This document shows positions 22,364 to 33,129 of a stretch of DNA of 64,000 bases, piece by piece. Source of the stretch: Misgurnus anguillicaudatus (taxonomy: Eukaryota; Chordata; Actinopteri; Cypriniformes; Cobitidae); assembly GCF_027580225.2 (NCBI RefSeq), contig NC_073352.2, positions 34,149,501 through 34,213,500 of the forward strand, in the 5' to 3' direction. Positions within the stretch are counted from its first letter, which is position 1; each line of letters begins with the position of its first letter. The notes under the pieces were generated by a model, which was given only the letters and a program-made list of their open reading frames with translations, was not told where the DNA came from and did no database searches. Position numbers and translations under genes: made by a program.

Positions 22364-23084
22364 TGCCGAGTTCAGACTGCACAATTTTAGCCCTGATTTT
22401 GACTCGGCGACAGGTTTTGAGATATCGCCGACAAATGCCCGAAATCACAGGCAAATCGATGCTCGTGCACGCGAGTGACAATCACACAGTGTGAATTATA
22501 AAAGACGCGTTCTGAGAGGATCGCCGACGAGTCGCCGACACCCGTGAGATATTTGGCATGCTAAATATCTGGACCGGTCGGCCATTCAAAATCATGCCGT
22601 GTGAAATGTGTTTTGACTGACAATAACATCGGCGATGACCTACATCCAATGAGAGAGCAAATACATGACAGCTGGAAGTTCGGGGATGAGTCTCTCAAAA
22701 CATTTCCTTCTTCATAATTTTTATTTCTTCTTCTTTCTGCTGCAAATGAGCGCACATGCAATTTGTATGTTAAACTTCTTGCGGGTGACCATTTTAAATA
22801 ATAATCCCAGTCTCACGTGAGAACTCCGGTCTTGCACGCGTGACCTCGCGTTGTTTCCTTCGCGTCACTTCTCGCGTGTGTTTGGTTGTGAGACGTAGTT
22901 TGCGGACCTGGAAAAAGTTATCGGCGATTCTTCTTACAGTAAAGTCATGCAGTATGAAAACCCTTGTCGCCAATCCATCATGCAGTCTGAAACAGCAGCG
23001 ACTGAACCCTTCCCCAGATAATCACGCAGTGTGAATCCACGGCTGACCCGACTAGTTTGAAAATCATACAGTCTGAACTCGGCA
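22364..23084. mobile_element. PIF/Harbinger-type MITE, 721 bp, TAA TSD
   Basis: The left end TGCCGAGTTCAGACTGCACA and the right end CATACAGTCTGAACTCGGCA are inverted, with TAA at 22361-22363 and 23085-23087. The interior repeats ATCGCCGAC and CAGTGTGAA-type words. Several small frames inside it (66-67 codons minus, 64 codons plus) are element sequence, not genes. Confidence 0.9.
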
Positions 23085-23087
23085 TAA

Positions 23088-23519
23088 GAGTGACAAGATG
23101 ATCTTCTTTGCGCTTACTGACACATCTGAAGCATGCACAGGCGCGTGAATGCACAACCTATACTGTATACACAGAATTACAGATATCTGTTTTGACAAGA
23201 GTTCATGCAGATATAATGTGGTATGTCTTAAGTGAATGTTTGGTTAAAAAATATCTGATATGGAAGATTATATTAGATCATTGCATTCCAGTAGATCTTA
23301 AAGCTGTCTGTGTCAATGTCAATCAAACAATAAAAGAAAGAAAAAAGTTAAATTTATATTTTCCCTATAGATATTGTTTTTGACTTGTGTGTGACAAATC
23401 TATTAGTTTTACCAGTGAATGGATACAGTGTTTTGTTTTAAAAATCTATAACTCCATTTTCTCAAAATTGACTTTGCTGACTCTATTACAGTAACTTCAA
23501 ACAAGTGTATCCGTAACAT
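23088..23519. other. No gene seen; unique AT-rich spacer
   Basis: The 91-codon frame at 23108 begins in the flank of the MITE and has no recognisable domain. Confidence 0.45.
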
Positions 23520-23912
23520 GTGTGCTTTAAAGAAAGCGAATGAGATTAGAATCCATGTGCAAAAAGAGGTTTAATAGTAAAATCCCAAAAGGGGCAAGCA
23601 AACACATCCAAAGGGCAATCCACAAACATAATCCAATAACAGGCAAATGTTCAGGGCAGGCAGCAAAACAGTCAAAATCCACAAAACAGGCACAGCTCAA
23701 AAACAGGCAGATACACAAACAGGCTTCACATACAATTGTATTAATCAGCAATGAACTGGTGAACAGGAAGTGGTTATATACAAAACAGACAGGAAGTGGG
23801 AAGTGAGACATGAATATGAATATCAAAATAAAAGCCGGAACAGAACAGGATATCAAAATAAAAGTACAAAACACAACCAGAACACAAGAAAACACATACT
23901 GTAACAAAACCT
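23520..23912 (-). mobile_element. LTR-like unit, minus strand
   Basis: On the minus strand the unit starts near TGTTACAGTATG, has a TATA box (GTATATAACC, near 23772) and a poly(A) signal ATTAAA (near 23570), then ends around ACATGTTACGG. The order promoter, poly(A) signal and matching TGTTAC words at both ends fits a solo LTR of a fish retrotransposon. The 142-codon minus frame (23527-23955) reads through it and is not a gene. Confidence 0.45.
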
Positions 23913-24369
23913 TACAGTAGCTCTGTAATTTTTTTATCAGATTCCAACAAATCATACTTTGTTTTGAAGTATGATTTTAATTGGGAATGTTAAAATATAA
24001 ATACCCTTTTTTTTTCAAATTTGCTCATTTCGACTTAATTTGTCAGCACTGGTCACAAATATATACTGTAGTTTTGGAAGACATTTATTAAACCAATAGT
24101 CATTTGGATTACTTTCAAAATTCATGTGCTTTTTGGAGCTTGGGAGTGAAAGAGATCCACAATCCTCCTGGTTTAGTCGATCAGAGCTTTTGTTTGTGTT
24201 TGATAATGTCAACTGGCACACTGTGCTTTGTTCATCCCCTGGGCCATTGACAGCAGGTGTTGGTGATTGTGCTCCAGGCGTTCAGCGGTAACGCTACTCA
24301 CTCCGCAGGGTCTGCTGGGAGTTACTACTGCAAACAGGACACTTTGCTAAATAGGTTTTCAAAAGTTGC

Positions 24370-25216
24370 CCCCTTGGTTTTTTTTAGCCAATGGATTTTG
24401 CATCCAACCTCAAAATCAAATAAGCGTCCATTAATCTGTTATTTGACTTTTAATCTGTTTAATATGCACAATATTATACATTCTGTGCTGCATCCTTGTC
24501 ACTTTTCAGAGATTTTCGCCGTTTTGATAGTGTTTTGATCATGTTACATTACTTTTATTCTGGCAGCAGCTGGCGCTGCAGTCAGAGCGCAGTCGCAGAT
24601 GTCATCAGCGTCTGGGCGCGCTCACGAGCTCTCTGCTGTTGCTGGCTTGCTGCTGCATTTGGCTATCTGAGGAATTAACGTTATATTAGTAGAGATTCAT
24701 ATTCTTGGCACAACGCCAAAGTTCGCCAGAGTTCACGCGGGCGCGGAATCTCACATGCTCACATGAGGTAAAATTTAATGCAAAAATCCGTTCCTCTAAT
24801 AATTTTATCTAAACATATTTTTTAAAATCATTATTGAACATTAAAATCAATAGCTTATGTCATTTTCGTTGTTTATACTTTATGGATTTAATATGATAAT
24901 GTAGTTGTTGTGCAAAATGCATTAATGACACAATTAAACAAGCCATTAAGACTTAAATAAAACATGCCGTTTCAGATGTAAATATGATGCAAATGTGTCA
25001 TTATTCCGATTGAATAGTATTTGATATTAAAGTTAGTCATCACTCTTATTTTGGAGTTTTTTTGCATGAAAGCAGGGGTTCTCAGATTGTTAGAAATGTA
25101 AGTGCCATGGAAAAGACTGAAAGCTCTATAATATTTCGTTTGATGTCTGTGTATGCACAAATTTCTGTGAGCTGTTGACACTGTGCCCCCTTAAAAAAAA
25201 TTGGTGCATGACGCCC
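24370..25216. mobile_element. Dispersed transposon, copy 1 (GCATGACGCCCCTG end)
   Basis: It aligns along about 850 bp with 28508-29452 (ATCTGTTTAATATGCACAAT, TGTGCTGCATCCTTGTCACT, AACGCCAAAGTTCGCC, AACATGCCGTTTCAGATGTA). The right end GGTGCATGACGCCCCTG matches the GGGGCG terminus of hAT elements. The left end is unclear. No transposase. Confidence 0.75.
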
Positions 25217-25845
25217 CTGCATACAGTATATGTGAAAAATCTATAATATATCTGCAGCGTCTGTTCTGACTGAATGAAAACATAAATGTTTCAACATAAA
25301 TCACATTGCTGAAGTCTTCAGATGTTGAAAAGCCGCGAAGCATTGGGTTCCTTGCTCTAGATTATTTGTGGGATTGAACATTGTGTCATGTGAATGTTTC
25401 GCTCTATATTTCTAACTACCGAGGCAAGTAGTGCGTGTTTTCAAGGCAACTGCGCCACCCAATTCACATCATCAACCCGCGTGACTTTGCATCTATTCGC
25501 ATCTTTGAATTGACTTTGTATGTAATCTACCCGCACAAATTGTTGAATTCGCATTTGGTTTGCACACCCCATAAAAGCAGATCATACTACAAAGAAATTC
25601 AGTAATACAAATTAATACAAATTAGCCATCTCATAAAATAAGTAAAAGTATTATGCTGTTTTTATCATACATGAGAGTCTGCATAATGTGTACTGTGTGT
25701 ATGGTGCAAATTTTGTCATTAGAAAAGTATGAGTGCACTGTACGCACAACACTGGATTTTTGTAACCACCCATACTTAGGTGTAGCCCAGGAGATGCAAT
25801 GCATTGTGTCACAAATGAACATGCACTAAACAAATCCAATAAACT
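25217..25845. other. No gene seen; mixed unique and decayed repeat
   Basis: Words such as TTGCATCTATTCGCATC and GAATTCGCATTTGGTTTG resemble fish MITEs with CG-rich ends, but boundaries cannot be set. Confidence 0.4.
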
Positions 25846-26091
25846 ATCCCTACTGAAAAATCCAGCTAAGACCAGCATAAGCTGGTGAGCTGGTTTTAGC
25901 TGGTCTCCCAGCTTGGTTTTAGCTGGTTTTGCTGGTGTAGCAAGCTGATCTACAGTAGCTGTGTTTTGGTCACTTTTTAAGCTGCTCTAGCTGGACCAGC
26001 TTTGCCAGGCTGGAAGGACCATCTTAAACAAGCTACTGCCACTTTAAACCATCTACCATCTCTGGTCTTAGCTGGATTTTTCAGTAGGGAT
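25846..26091. mobile_element. AGCTGG-rich TIR element
   Basis: The ends TCCCTACTGAAAAATCCAGC and GCTGGATTTTTCAGTAGGGA are a near-perfect inverted repeat, continued by TAAGACCA/TGGTCTTA. The interior is a degenerate minisatellite built on the AGCTGG hexamer (AAGCTGGTGAGCTGGTTTT). This is a common cyprinid element. The target duplication is ambiguous. Confidence 0.85.
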
Positions 26092-26698
26092 GCTTATACA
26101 AGGCTGTGCATTCGACTGTGCACATATGTTCACTTACACATCAAAAGTCTAATACTCTGGGCTTAAGACTTCTTTTTTTTACCTGTTAGGTTTGTTGATA
26201 AAGAAAGTCTTGCTGGTTAATGTAGTTAAGCAGTTAGGTAACCCTGACTTACACTGGTTACTCAAGTAGGTGCAGCTTAAAACTCAAATTGTTATAGCAT
26301 CCTATAGGATTGCATTTTTGCCTCGTTTTTTTTTTTAGATGTCTTGAACTGTTGAAATCTCGACATGCATCCTTCAGCTTTTAAACAGTAGGACTTTGCA
26401 GCAGGAATTAGCATTCAAAGCTCATTTAATCACACTGTGAAGTCAAATTTTGGATTAGAGCTGTCAAAACCAAACTTTGCAGATATGTGAGATGTTTACA
26501 TTCGACGCCACGCCAGCATGCGAAAGAAGTTCCAGCATGCTGCGCTTCACCCGCTGAGAATGTTATAAGCGATAAAGCATCACGGTGCTAAGCAGACCCC
26601 GTTAGTTCCCCTGTAAGTATTCAAGACTCACAAATACACTCATTATATCAAGTGTAGTGCTCACAAGAACATGTTCATTATTGGGCTTCTCTCTCTAG
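26092..26698. other. No gene seen; unique sequence, ends in a strong acceptor
   Basis: Unique sequence that ends in GGGCTTCTCTCTCTAG (26683-26698), a strong polypyrimidine tract plus AG for the next feature. Confidence 0.5.
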
Positions 26699-26881
26699 CT
26701 CGCTCATTCGGAAAGTGCAGGTCTAAAAATGGCCTTTCATCAGGGTATCGTTTATTCCAGGGACAAAAATCCAAAGCAAACAGCCAAAGTTATTGATATG
26801 GAAGGTCAGCCATCTTTGATCCCCAAACGCATGTTCTTTGATGTGCCCAGACACTGTTCCTCACTGTGCAAGAGGAATCAA
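26699..26881 (+). CDS. Best candidate coding exon, gene unidentified
   Basis: A 183-nt block is bounded by a strong acceptor (CTTCTCTCTCTAG) and a consensus donor (CAA|GTAAGT at 26882). It is open throughout as 61 codons, phase 0 at both ends. Codon 11 is an ATG in strong context (AAAAATGGCC), so it could be either an internal exon or the exon with the start. The peptide holds MAFHQGIVYSRDKNPKQTAK, IDMEGQPSLIPKRMFFDVP and RHCSSLCKRNQ. Composition looks like a soluble or extracellular segment with two close cysteines. I cannot name the family. No neighbouring exon is tied to it, so flanking introns would be long. Confidence 0.55.
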
Positions 26882-28004
26882 GTAAGTGTCAAGAAACAAG
26901 GGAGATAAAACTGCAGCAACGGCACAACACTTAATATAATATAAATCGTCATGAAGCCTAGAATTTTTGAGTCTGTGTTGGCACATTTTGTTTTGTGACA
27001 AATATGAGAATTGGGGGAAGGTTACAGAGGTTACGGAGATCACTGTGAATAATTTAGATTCACCCGCTCCGGACGGATCTTATTTCATTTATTTAATTTT
27101 ATTTCCGCTGTTGCAAAACCGAATCACAGCTGTCAGCTGACCGCAGCTCATGGCCGCCAGCCGCTCTTCTGAATTGAACACAGAACATTGAGCACTGCAT
27201 CACTTCTGGGTTTAAATGTTCGCATTTAGGCTGAAAAGGAAAAGAGGACCCACTAGGGATTTCGGAGATGGACGGGACCCATCAGCTGTCAAGAGCAACT
27301 TAATAAACAAAATGAAAGGGGCTTAGAGGCAGTAGAGAATAAAATCTTTGGCACCTATACGCACACACACAATCCAAACCAACTTAAAAGAACAGTTGAC
27401 CCCCCTCCCAAAAACTCTGCTATTTATTTAACCGCATGTGATTTATATGACTTTCTTCCTCACACAGCTATGGCATGAGCTGTATAGCTATTTCAAGCAT
27501 ATGATATTACACATGAGTCGTGTCATTGTGTCATATTTTAGCGTAAAGTGCTCTTTTAATGTCTGTTTTTTTGATGCAATGCAAGTGCTCTATGGAATAC
27601 AATGAGATTTTTGGTTTAGCTGAAATTAACCCCAAAAGGCTGTCCTGCTACAATCCATGTAAAAATAAATATCCAGCAGGTGTAATGCTTCCTTTAAATG
27701 ACCTTTGACCTCACAGCTGTGTTATAGCTTTAGTGTATACACAACAGACTGGACCTTCTTGACCCTCTTAACTGGCCCATTTTGTTTTACTTGTGATGTG
27801 ACGTCTTTTTGTTTTCAGCTGTACAGTCAGGATTTACAATAGCGTGACGGATACCAATGAGCTTCCTTTAGGTTTCTTTAACTGTCGAATTGGAATGTTA
27901 TGTCAATACATCGTTTTTACACTGGTAACATGGTGGTGTTATGTGCACTTATCTTGGATAGATGATTATTCAAACATTACATAGGCACCATATGATACTC
28001 TCCA
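26882..28004. other. No gene seen; unique spacer (intron if the preceding exon is real)
   Basis: Mostly unique. A second good acceptor (GTCTTTTTGTTTTCAG, ending about 27821) precedes a short open frame of about 55 codons, but without a convincing donor or composition I do not annotate it as an exon. Confidence 0.4.
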
Positions 28005-28282
28005 AAAAATAAAGGTTCTTTTAAAGGGTTTTTCTCCTCCTAGGAGTTTTCCCACAGGGTTTTTCTCCTAGTGGGTTTTATCATCCCCTGGAGAGGCTTA
28101 ACTTAGCATTTTCCTGAATATGTTAGTACTACGCTCGCTTGTACGGTTTATTCTTAGCCGCTGTATTCTGCTTCTTGTATTATCTATCGAATTTTCTGTG
28201 TTTTCCCCTACATCTATTCATGTAAAGTTGCTTTGAAACAATTAACAATTGTGAAAAGCGCTATATAAATAAACTTGAATTT
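28005..28282 (+). mobile_element. L2-type retrotransposon 3' tail
   Basis: The stretch ends with AGTTGCTTTGAAACAATTAA, GTGAAAAGCGCTATATAAAT, AAACTTGAATT, the 3' end shared by many fish L2/CR1-like LINEs and the SINEs that use them. The 5' part is truncated. A minus-strand relative lies at 47330-47430. Confidence 0.7.
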
Positions 28283-28507
28283 TCCAGGCTGTATGGTTAT
28301 GAAGTTACTTTGTGGTGAAAAAGGTATAAAGTAATGAAAGAAATTTTATAGAAGAATTTCTATTACATGTGCTAAGCATATACGCGTAGTCTATTTTTGG
28401 GCTATGGTTAGACTTTCACTGACAGCCCAAATTTTTGCTTTGTTTTTGCCAGGAGGGGTATCCCAGCAACCAATTTTGGCTGAGGTGTCTACCCATTCAA
28501 ACTGAGG

Positions 28508-29452
28508 GGGCACGTGCCCCCTCGATTTTTTTGAGCCAAATAGATTTTGCATGCAACCTCAAAATCAAAGAATCGTACATTAATCTGTTACTTTCTTTTA
28601 ATCTGTTTAATATGCACAATATTATCAATTCTGTGCTGCATCCTTGTCACTTTTCAGAGATTTGTGCCATTTTGATAGTGTTTTGATCGTGTTACGTTAC
28701 TTTATTCTGGCGGCAGGCGCTGCAGTCAGCGCAGCCGGAGACGTCAGCATCTGAGCGCGCTCTCAAGCTTTGCTGTTGCTGCTGCATTGGCTATCTGAGG
28801 ATTAAAACGTGTAAGAAACGCTTACAACATTTCCAAACTCCAGTACGATAATGTGCAGTTAACCTCCTTTTTGTATAAAATGTATGGTTTAAAATGTGAC
28901 CGTCTCTACGTTATATTAGTAGAGATTTCTAGATTCATCTTCTTGGTACAACGCCAAAGTTCGCCCGGGTTTACAGGAGCGCGGAATCACACGTGTTCAC
29001 ATATGAGGTAAAATTTGATGCAATAATGCATTCCTCTGATAATTTTATCTAAATATATTTTTTGAAATCATTATTGAAGTTGTTTATATACTTTATGGAT
29101 TTAAATTACATTAATTTCATAGGATAATGCAGTTGTTGTGCAAAATGCATTAATAAAACAATTAAACAAGTCATTAAACAAAACGTAAATAAACAAAACA
29201 TGCCGTTTCAGATGTAAATATGATGCCAATATGTCATTATTCCAATAGTATTTGATATAAAAGTTAGTCAACACTTTTATTTTGGAGGTTTTTGCATGAA
29301 GATAGAGGCGCTCAGAATGTTAGAAATGTAAGTGCCATGAAAAAGACTGAAAGCTCTATAATATATTTCCTTTGATGTCTGTGTATGCACAAGTTTCTGT
29401 GAGCTGTGCACACTGTGCCCCCTAAAAAAAAAATGGTGCATGACGCCCCTGC
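28508..29452. mobile_element. Dispersed transposon, copy 2 (GCATGACGCCCCTG end)
   Basis: This is the partner of 24370-25216 in the same orientation, 4.1 kb downstream. It carries about 80 extra bases after GCTATCTGAGGATTAAAACG (about 28806-28900) not present in copy 1. The left border carries a GGGGGCACGTGCCCCC palindrome. The 83-codon frame at 28435 has a cognate at 24257 only because both read the repeat. Confidence 0.75.
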
Positions 29453-30560
29453 CTCCTGGTATCGTGTCACACTGACCTTGCCCCCAGCCCGACACAGTCG
29501 GTTCTTACATCCAGACCAGCAACGTTTTGGTGCTTCTTAAGAAACCATTTTACTGGTTAAGAGCGTCATAAGTTGCAAAAATGCAGTGCATGCGGGTCGC
29601 AAATGTGCCACCACAAACAGCAAGCCTGGAAAACACTAGTATGGTGTTCCTGATTCTCAGCCTGTGGATGTTTTTCACCACTAAAAAGGAGTTTGGGAAC
29701 ATCCACCAAAGCACAGATGACAACAGGTTTGCTTGTGCACGCACAAAGGTGAAGTTAATGTTACATTTAGGATGACGCTCGTCACTATTCTCTCTGACCA
29801 ATCAGTGTCCTTCATTGTTTTCACATCCTGTTATAGTATCATCTCAGCTCGCTTGGAACCCCAACCGAGGTGGTACTAAAAAAGTATCCAGTACGTACTG
29901 TCTCCAGTGGAAAAGCCCCCAAATGTAAGCTGACCCGACCCAAACCGTGGAGTACTATGCAGTGGAAAAGCACCAAAACTGTCTTGGTGGAAAGGGGCAC
30001 CCTTTGAGGAACCAGAACCTGGAGAACCTTAAAACACCTTTATTGCCGCTTGTTTCTTGTCAGGTTATTGTTAAAAGCAGTCTCCTCAACATTTCCTGTT
30101 CATTTAAGAAATGATAAATGACTTCTCAGACAGATGTTTCTAACTTTCGAAGAAAAAAAGCCAGATGTACTGCTTAAAGGCAAACTTGTTCAGCAATGCA
30201 TAACACGTTGATGTTTACCCTATTAGTTTCAGCTTTCTGCATAAAGACGAACCATATTACTGGTGGTTTGTGACCTTGTGGGCTTTTAAGCGCACAACGT
30301 CAACCTCTGATTGTAATGCCTCTATAGTGAGTTGAATAAAAGGAGCGTATAAATGAAATAAGGTGATGGATGTCATACATATTCGCCAAAATCTGCCTCA
30401 ACGAGAAACTATTTGCAAATCCCCGACTGCTGCCTCCTGCACGCGAGAGCATGACATCTCAACAAGCCCAGGGTCCCTATGGCTTCAGCCTGAGAGAAAA
30501 ATGTGTTTGAGCCACATGTTTGCTGTGTTTTTCTCAATACATCTGTTGAAGGAACTGTAA
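29453..30560. other. No gene seen; unique and decayed sequence
   Basis: Contains AAGTATCCAGTACGTACTG and GCAGTGGAAAAGC words typical of decayed fish MITEs (about 29860-30010). The plus and minus frames at 29550-29801 overlap antisense to each other, and the 65-codon frame at 30363 is not recognisable. Confidence 0.4.
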
Positions 30561-31100
30561 ATTAAGTTATTATTATTCATTCTTTCACGGCTGTCACCGG
30601 CGCTTCACTGCAATATTATTTAAATGCGCCGTATGAAGTTATGTGCAGAATTTCTACTTTCCTTTATCTTGTTTAGTCCTGCCTGACATCTCTTTTCACA
30701 GCTGGAGTTCTGCATCCAATCTTAAGAAAAAGAGAGATTTTTTCGATAGATATCAACTCTCTGAACATTTGAAATAGCTGGAGATCTTTGATTGTTTGGA
30801 ATGTTGGGATTAGAAAAAAATATAAACAGTTTAGGAAATGCTAGTTGATGGATTTCAGACAGCATATGGATGATTTGGTGGAATGAATTGTGATCTCAAA
30901 GGCTTTGTGCTTTTTAACTTTCTAATGATATTCAGTGAAGTCTGATTAGATTCATTAGATTGAACATGAGACTGTCAAGAGGGAGCAGAATAATTAGATC
31001 TGATTGTAATAATGTCTGTGAAATTTCCGTGTGTATAAAACAAATACAAATTATGTTAATGTTTTGTTTCTCTGCAACACAGAATTTAACTTCATAATTG
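30561..31100. promoter_or_regulatory. Possible conserved non-coding block
   Basis: Unique block with TATTATTTAAATGCGCC, TTCTAATGATATTCAG, TCTGATTAGATTCATTAGAT and AATAATTAGATCTGATTG, that is, a run of homeodomain-like cores without repeats or reading frames. Confidence 0.25.
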
Positions 31101-31189
31101 CACCTTTAAAACTGCTTTTTAAATGAAAGAATAAAAGCTTTACACATGGGCATGAACGTTTTAACAAATTTGCGTTTTTGTATTTTACA

Positions 31190-31318
31190 AATTTGGGTTA
31201 GGAATCGAACCCATTGGGTGTTAATTTAACCTATATGCCGTGTTGTTTTAACCCATTGTTGGTTCAAATGAATACATTTTCTGGGTTTGTCCCTTTTTGA
31301 CCCCAACATTTTTACAGT
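31190..31318. mobile_element. Palindromic AACCCA/TGGGTT MITE, copy 2
   Basis: ATTTGGGTTAGG, AACCCATTGGGTGTT, TTAACCCATTGTTGG and TTTTTGACCCCAACATTTTT repeat the word order of 16885-17060. Confidence 0.6.
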
Positions 31319-31458
31319 GCACTTTCAAAAGTTTCAATTTCAGGCCATTGTGGCATAAATAAAGTGCCATAATATATAAAAAGATTGTGTTTGTAAACAG
31401 CCTCTTAATCGTCACATAAATACAATTGTAGAGTCTTAAAATTAAACATTGTTGATGT

Positions 31459-31646
31459 TGGCACCGGTAGCCCTGTGGTTAGTGCACTGACATATAGCAT
31501 CACTGTGCTCACGGTGCCCCAAGTTTGATTCCCATCTGTGAGGTCATTTGCCAGTCCCACTCCCCTACTGTATCTCCACCCAACACTTTTCGGTCTACTC
31601 TCCGTTGTTTTGTCTAAATAAAGGCACAAAATGCCCCAAAGCATAA
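31459..31646 (+). mobile_element. tRNA-derived SINE
   Basis: The head resembles a tRNA: an A-box-like GGTAGCCCTGTGGTTAGTGC is followed, about 50 bp on, by a B-box-like AGTTTGATTCCC. A body rich in CCCAC/CTCCACC follows and the unit ends near AATAAAGGCACAAAATGCCCC. Polymerase III promoters of this layout drive fish SINEs. Target duplications are not evident, so the exact 3' end is uncertain. Confidence 0.7.
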
Positions 31647-31751
31647 CTTAAAAATAAAAACCCTTTGTTTACTTGCGAAATGAAATCGGTGTCATTTTGA
31701 TCATTTTGATTTTTGAATGAAAATCCAAACGTATGCATTTGTATATATGTA

Positions 31752-32005
31752 TGAAGAGTTTCGTTGCAAAACGAGATAAATCCATTTTTTTTACATTTTT
31801 GTCAAAACATGTTTATTATTATGTTATCATGTTATTATTTTGTTTTATGGTGCTACTTAGCTGTATTTTTTAAGTTATGAAGGTTTTAAATCAAAACAAA
31901 CCAACTGCAGTTGCATTGAAATTGGAATGCACAACCAAAAAACGCGATTTCTGAACAATTAAAAAAACGGTGGTTATCTCATTTTGCTACGAAACTCTTC
32001 ATATA
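31752..32005. mobile_element. GAAGAGTTTCGTTGCAAAAC TIR element
   Basis: The left end ATGAAGAGTTTCGTTGCAAA and right end TTGCTACGAAACTCTTCAT are inverted over about 36 bp, including CGAGATAA / TTATCTC. A second copy begins immediately at 32006 with the same left terminus. Confidence 0.8.
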
Positions 32006-33045
32006 GAGTTTCGTTGCAAAACGAGATAACTCCGTTTTTAACATTTTTGTCGAAGCATGTTTATCCAAAATGCAATAAATGCCACTCCTCCTTTTCTGCA
32101 GAATGCATTAAATCCGCTCAACAAATCACAGTGCACCATTCCACGCACAGTGTTGGGGAAAGTTACTTTTAAAAGTAATGCATTAAAATATTAAGTTATT
32201 CTACAAAAAAGTAACTAATTGCGTTACTTAATTACTTTTCATGGAAAGTAATGCTTACGTTACTTTTGCGTAACTTTTACTTACTTTTCAGGCCTTGCAG
32301 GTTGCTTTTATGACTGAGAAGTTCTGCCTTCAGAAATTGCATATTTCCATCGCAAAAATGACTGAAACTCTGCTCAGGTGCGCACGCATAGAGTGCATAA
32401 ATTAATACGTTCATTTTAATGCAATACATTGTTTTTTTTTTACATCAAATTATATAATCTGAAAAGTAACTCAAATATTAATCTGTACATACGCGAGAGG
32501 CACACAGAAGACGGAAAAAGGGCGGTTGCTTGTTCTCCAGACAGCATCAAGCTTCTCTCATGCTAACACATTGACCCCAGATAATCTTATGAAAAACTTT
32601 CACGCGAAGCCAACAGAAATCGAGCAGGACCAATTTGACCAATTTGGACAGCTGATCGCTGTCAAAAAAGTTAGGCAAAGACGTCCCAAGTATTACAGCA
32701 AATATTATTTTTTAAAAATCAGTCTATAGCACTAGTCAACTAAATGAATATAACATGGCAAAGATGAATGCATATTTATATATTGATTCAATAGATTCAT
32801 AGCATTTTGAAAAAAATAACCTGTCCTGGGTTTAGTGCATTTTGTGGAATAAATAATCTGTTTTTATAATAAATCTTTGAAAATAAATCTTTTTTTTATG
32901 TTTTTATAACCTAAAGATGCTATGTGAAAGTTTGTAACAGAAAATAGTGGTTTTCATCTTGGCACTTTCTTGGTATAGAAAACACGTTTTTCACAAATTA
33001 GTCAAAATGTATGTATTGGTTTTTAGAACCAAACTCTTCATATGT
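32006..33045. mobile_element. Second GAGTTTCGTTGCAAAAC element, interrupted
   Basis: The left terminus AGAGTTTCGTTGCAAAACGA is at 32006, and a probable right terminus, ACCAAACTCTTCATATG, lies near 33028. Between them sits at least one other repeat (32150-32490). The spacing suggests one diverged copy expanded by insertion. Confidence 0.5.
32150..32490. mobile_element. GTGTTGGGGAAAGTTACTTTT teleost repeat
   Basis: The characteristic start GTGTTGGGGAAAGTTACTTT, then AAAGTAATGCATTA and AAGTAACTAATTGCGTTACT, is a very abundant fish DNA-transposon end. Some of the motif (GAAAAGTAACTCAAATATTA) recurs inverted near 32460. Confidence 0.7.
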
Positions 33046-33129
33046 ATGCACCGTGCATTGTTCAATTTCTGTTTGTATAATCTTTTCATTTTCCAGCCCT
33101 ATACATTCATGCTAATTATTCCTCTTGAG

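Noticed and set aside
22278..23034. Several 64-67-codon frames on both strands
   Set aside because: All lie in or at the edge of the 721-bp Harbinger MITE.
23527..23955. 142-codon minus frame with hydrophobic character, possible membrane protein
   Set aside because: The T-rich LTR-like unit explains the hydrophobic composition; TATA and poly(A) signals lie inside the frame.
27806..27960. Possible exon after GTCTTTTTGTTTTCAG
   Set aside because: Good acceptor but AT-rich composition, no convincing donor and a frame that could easily be chance.
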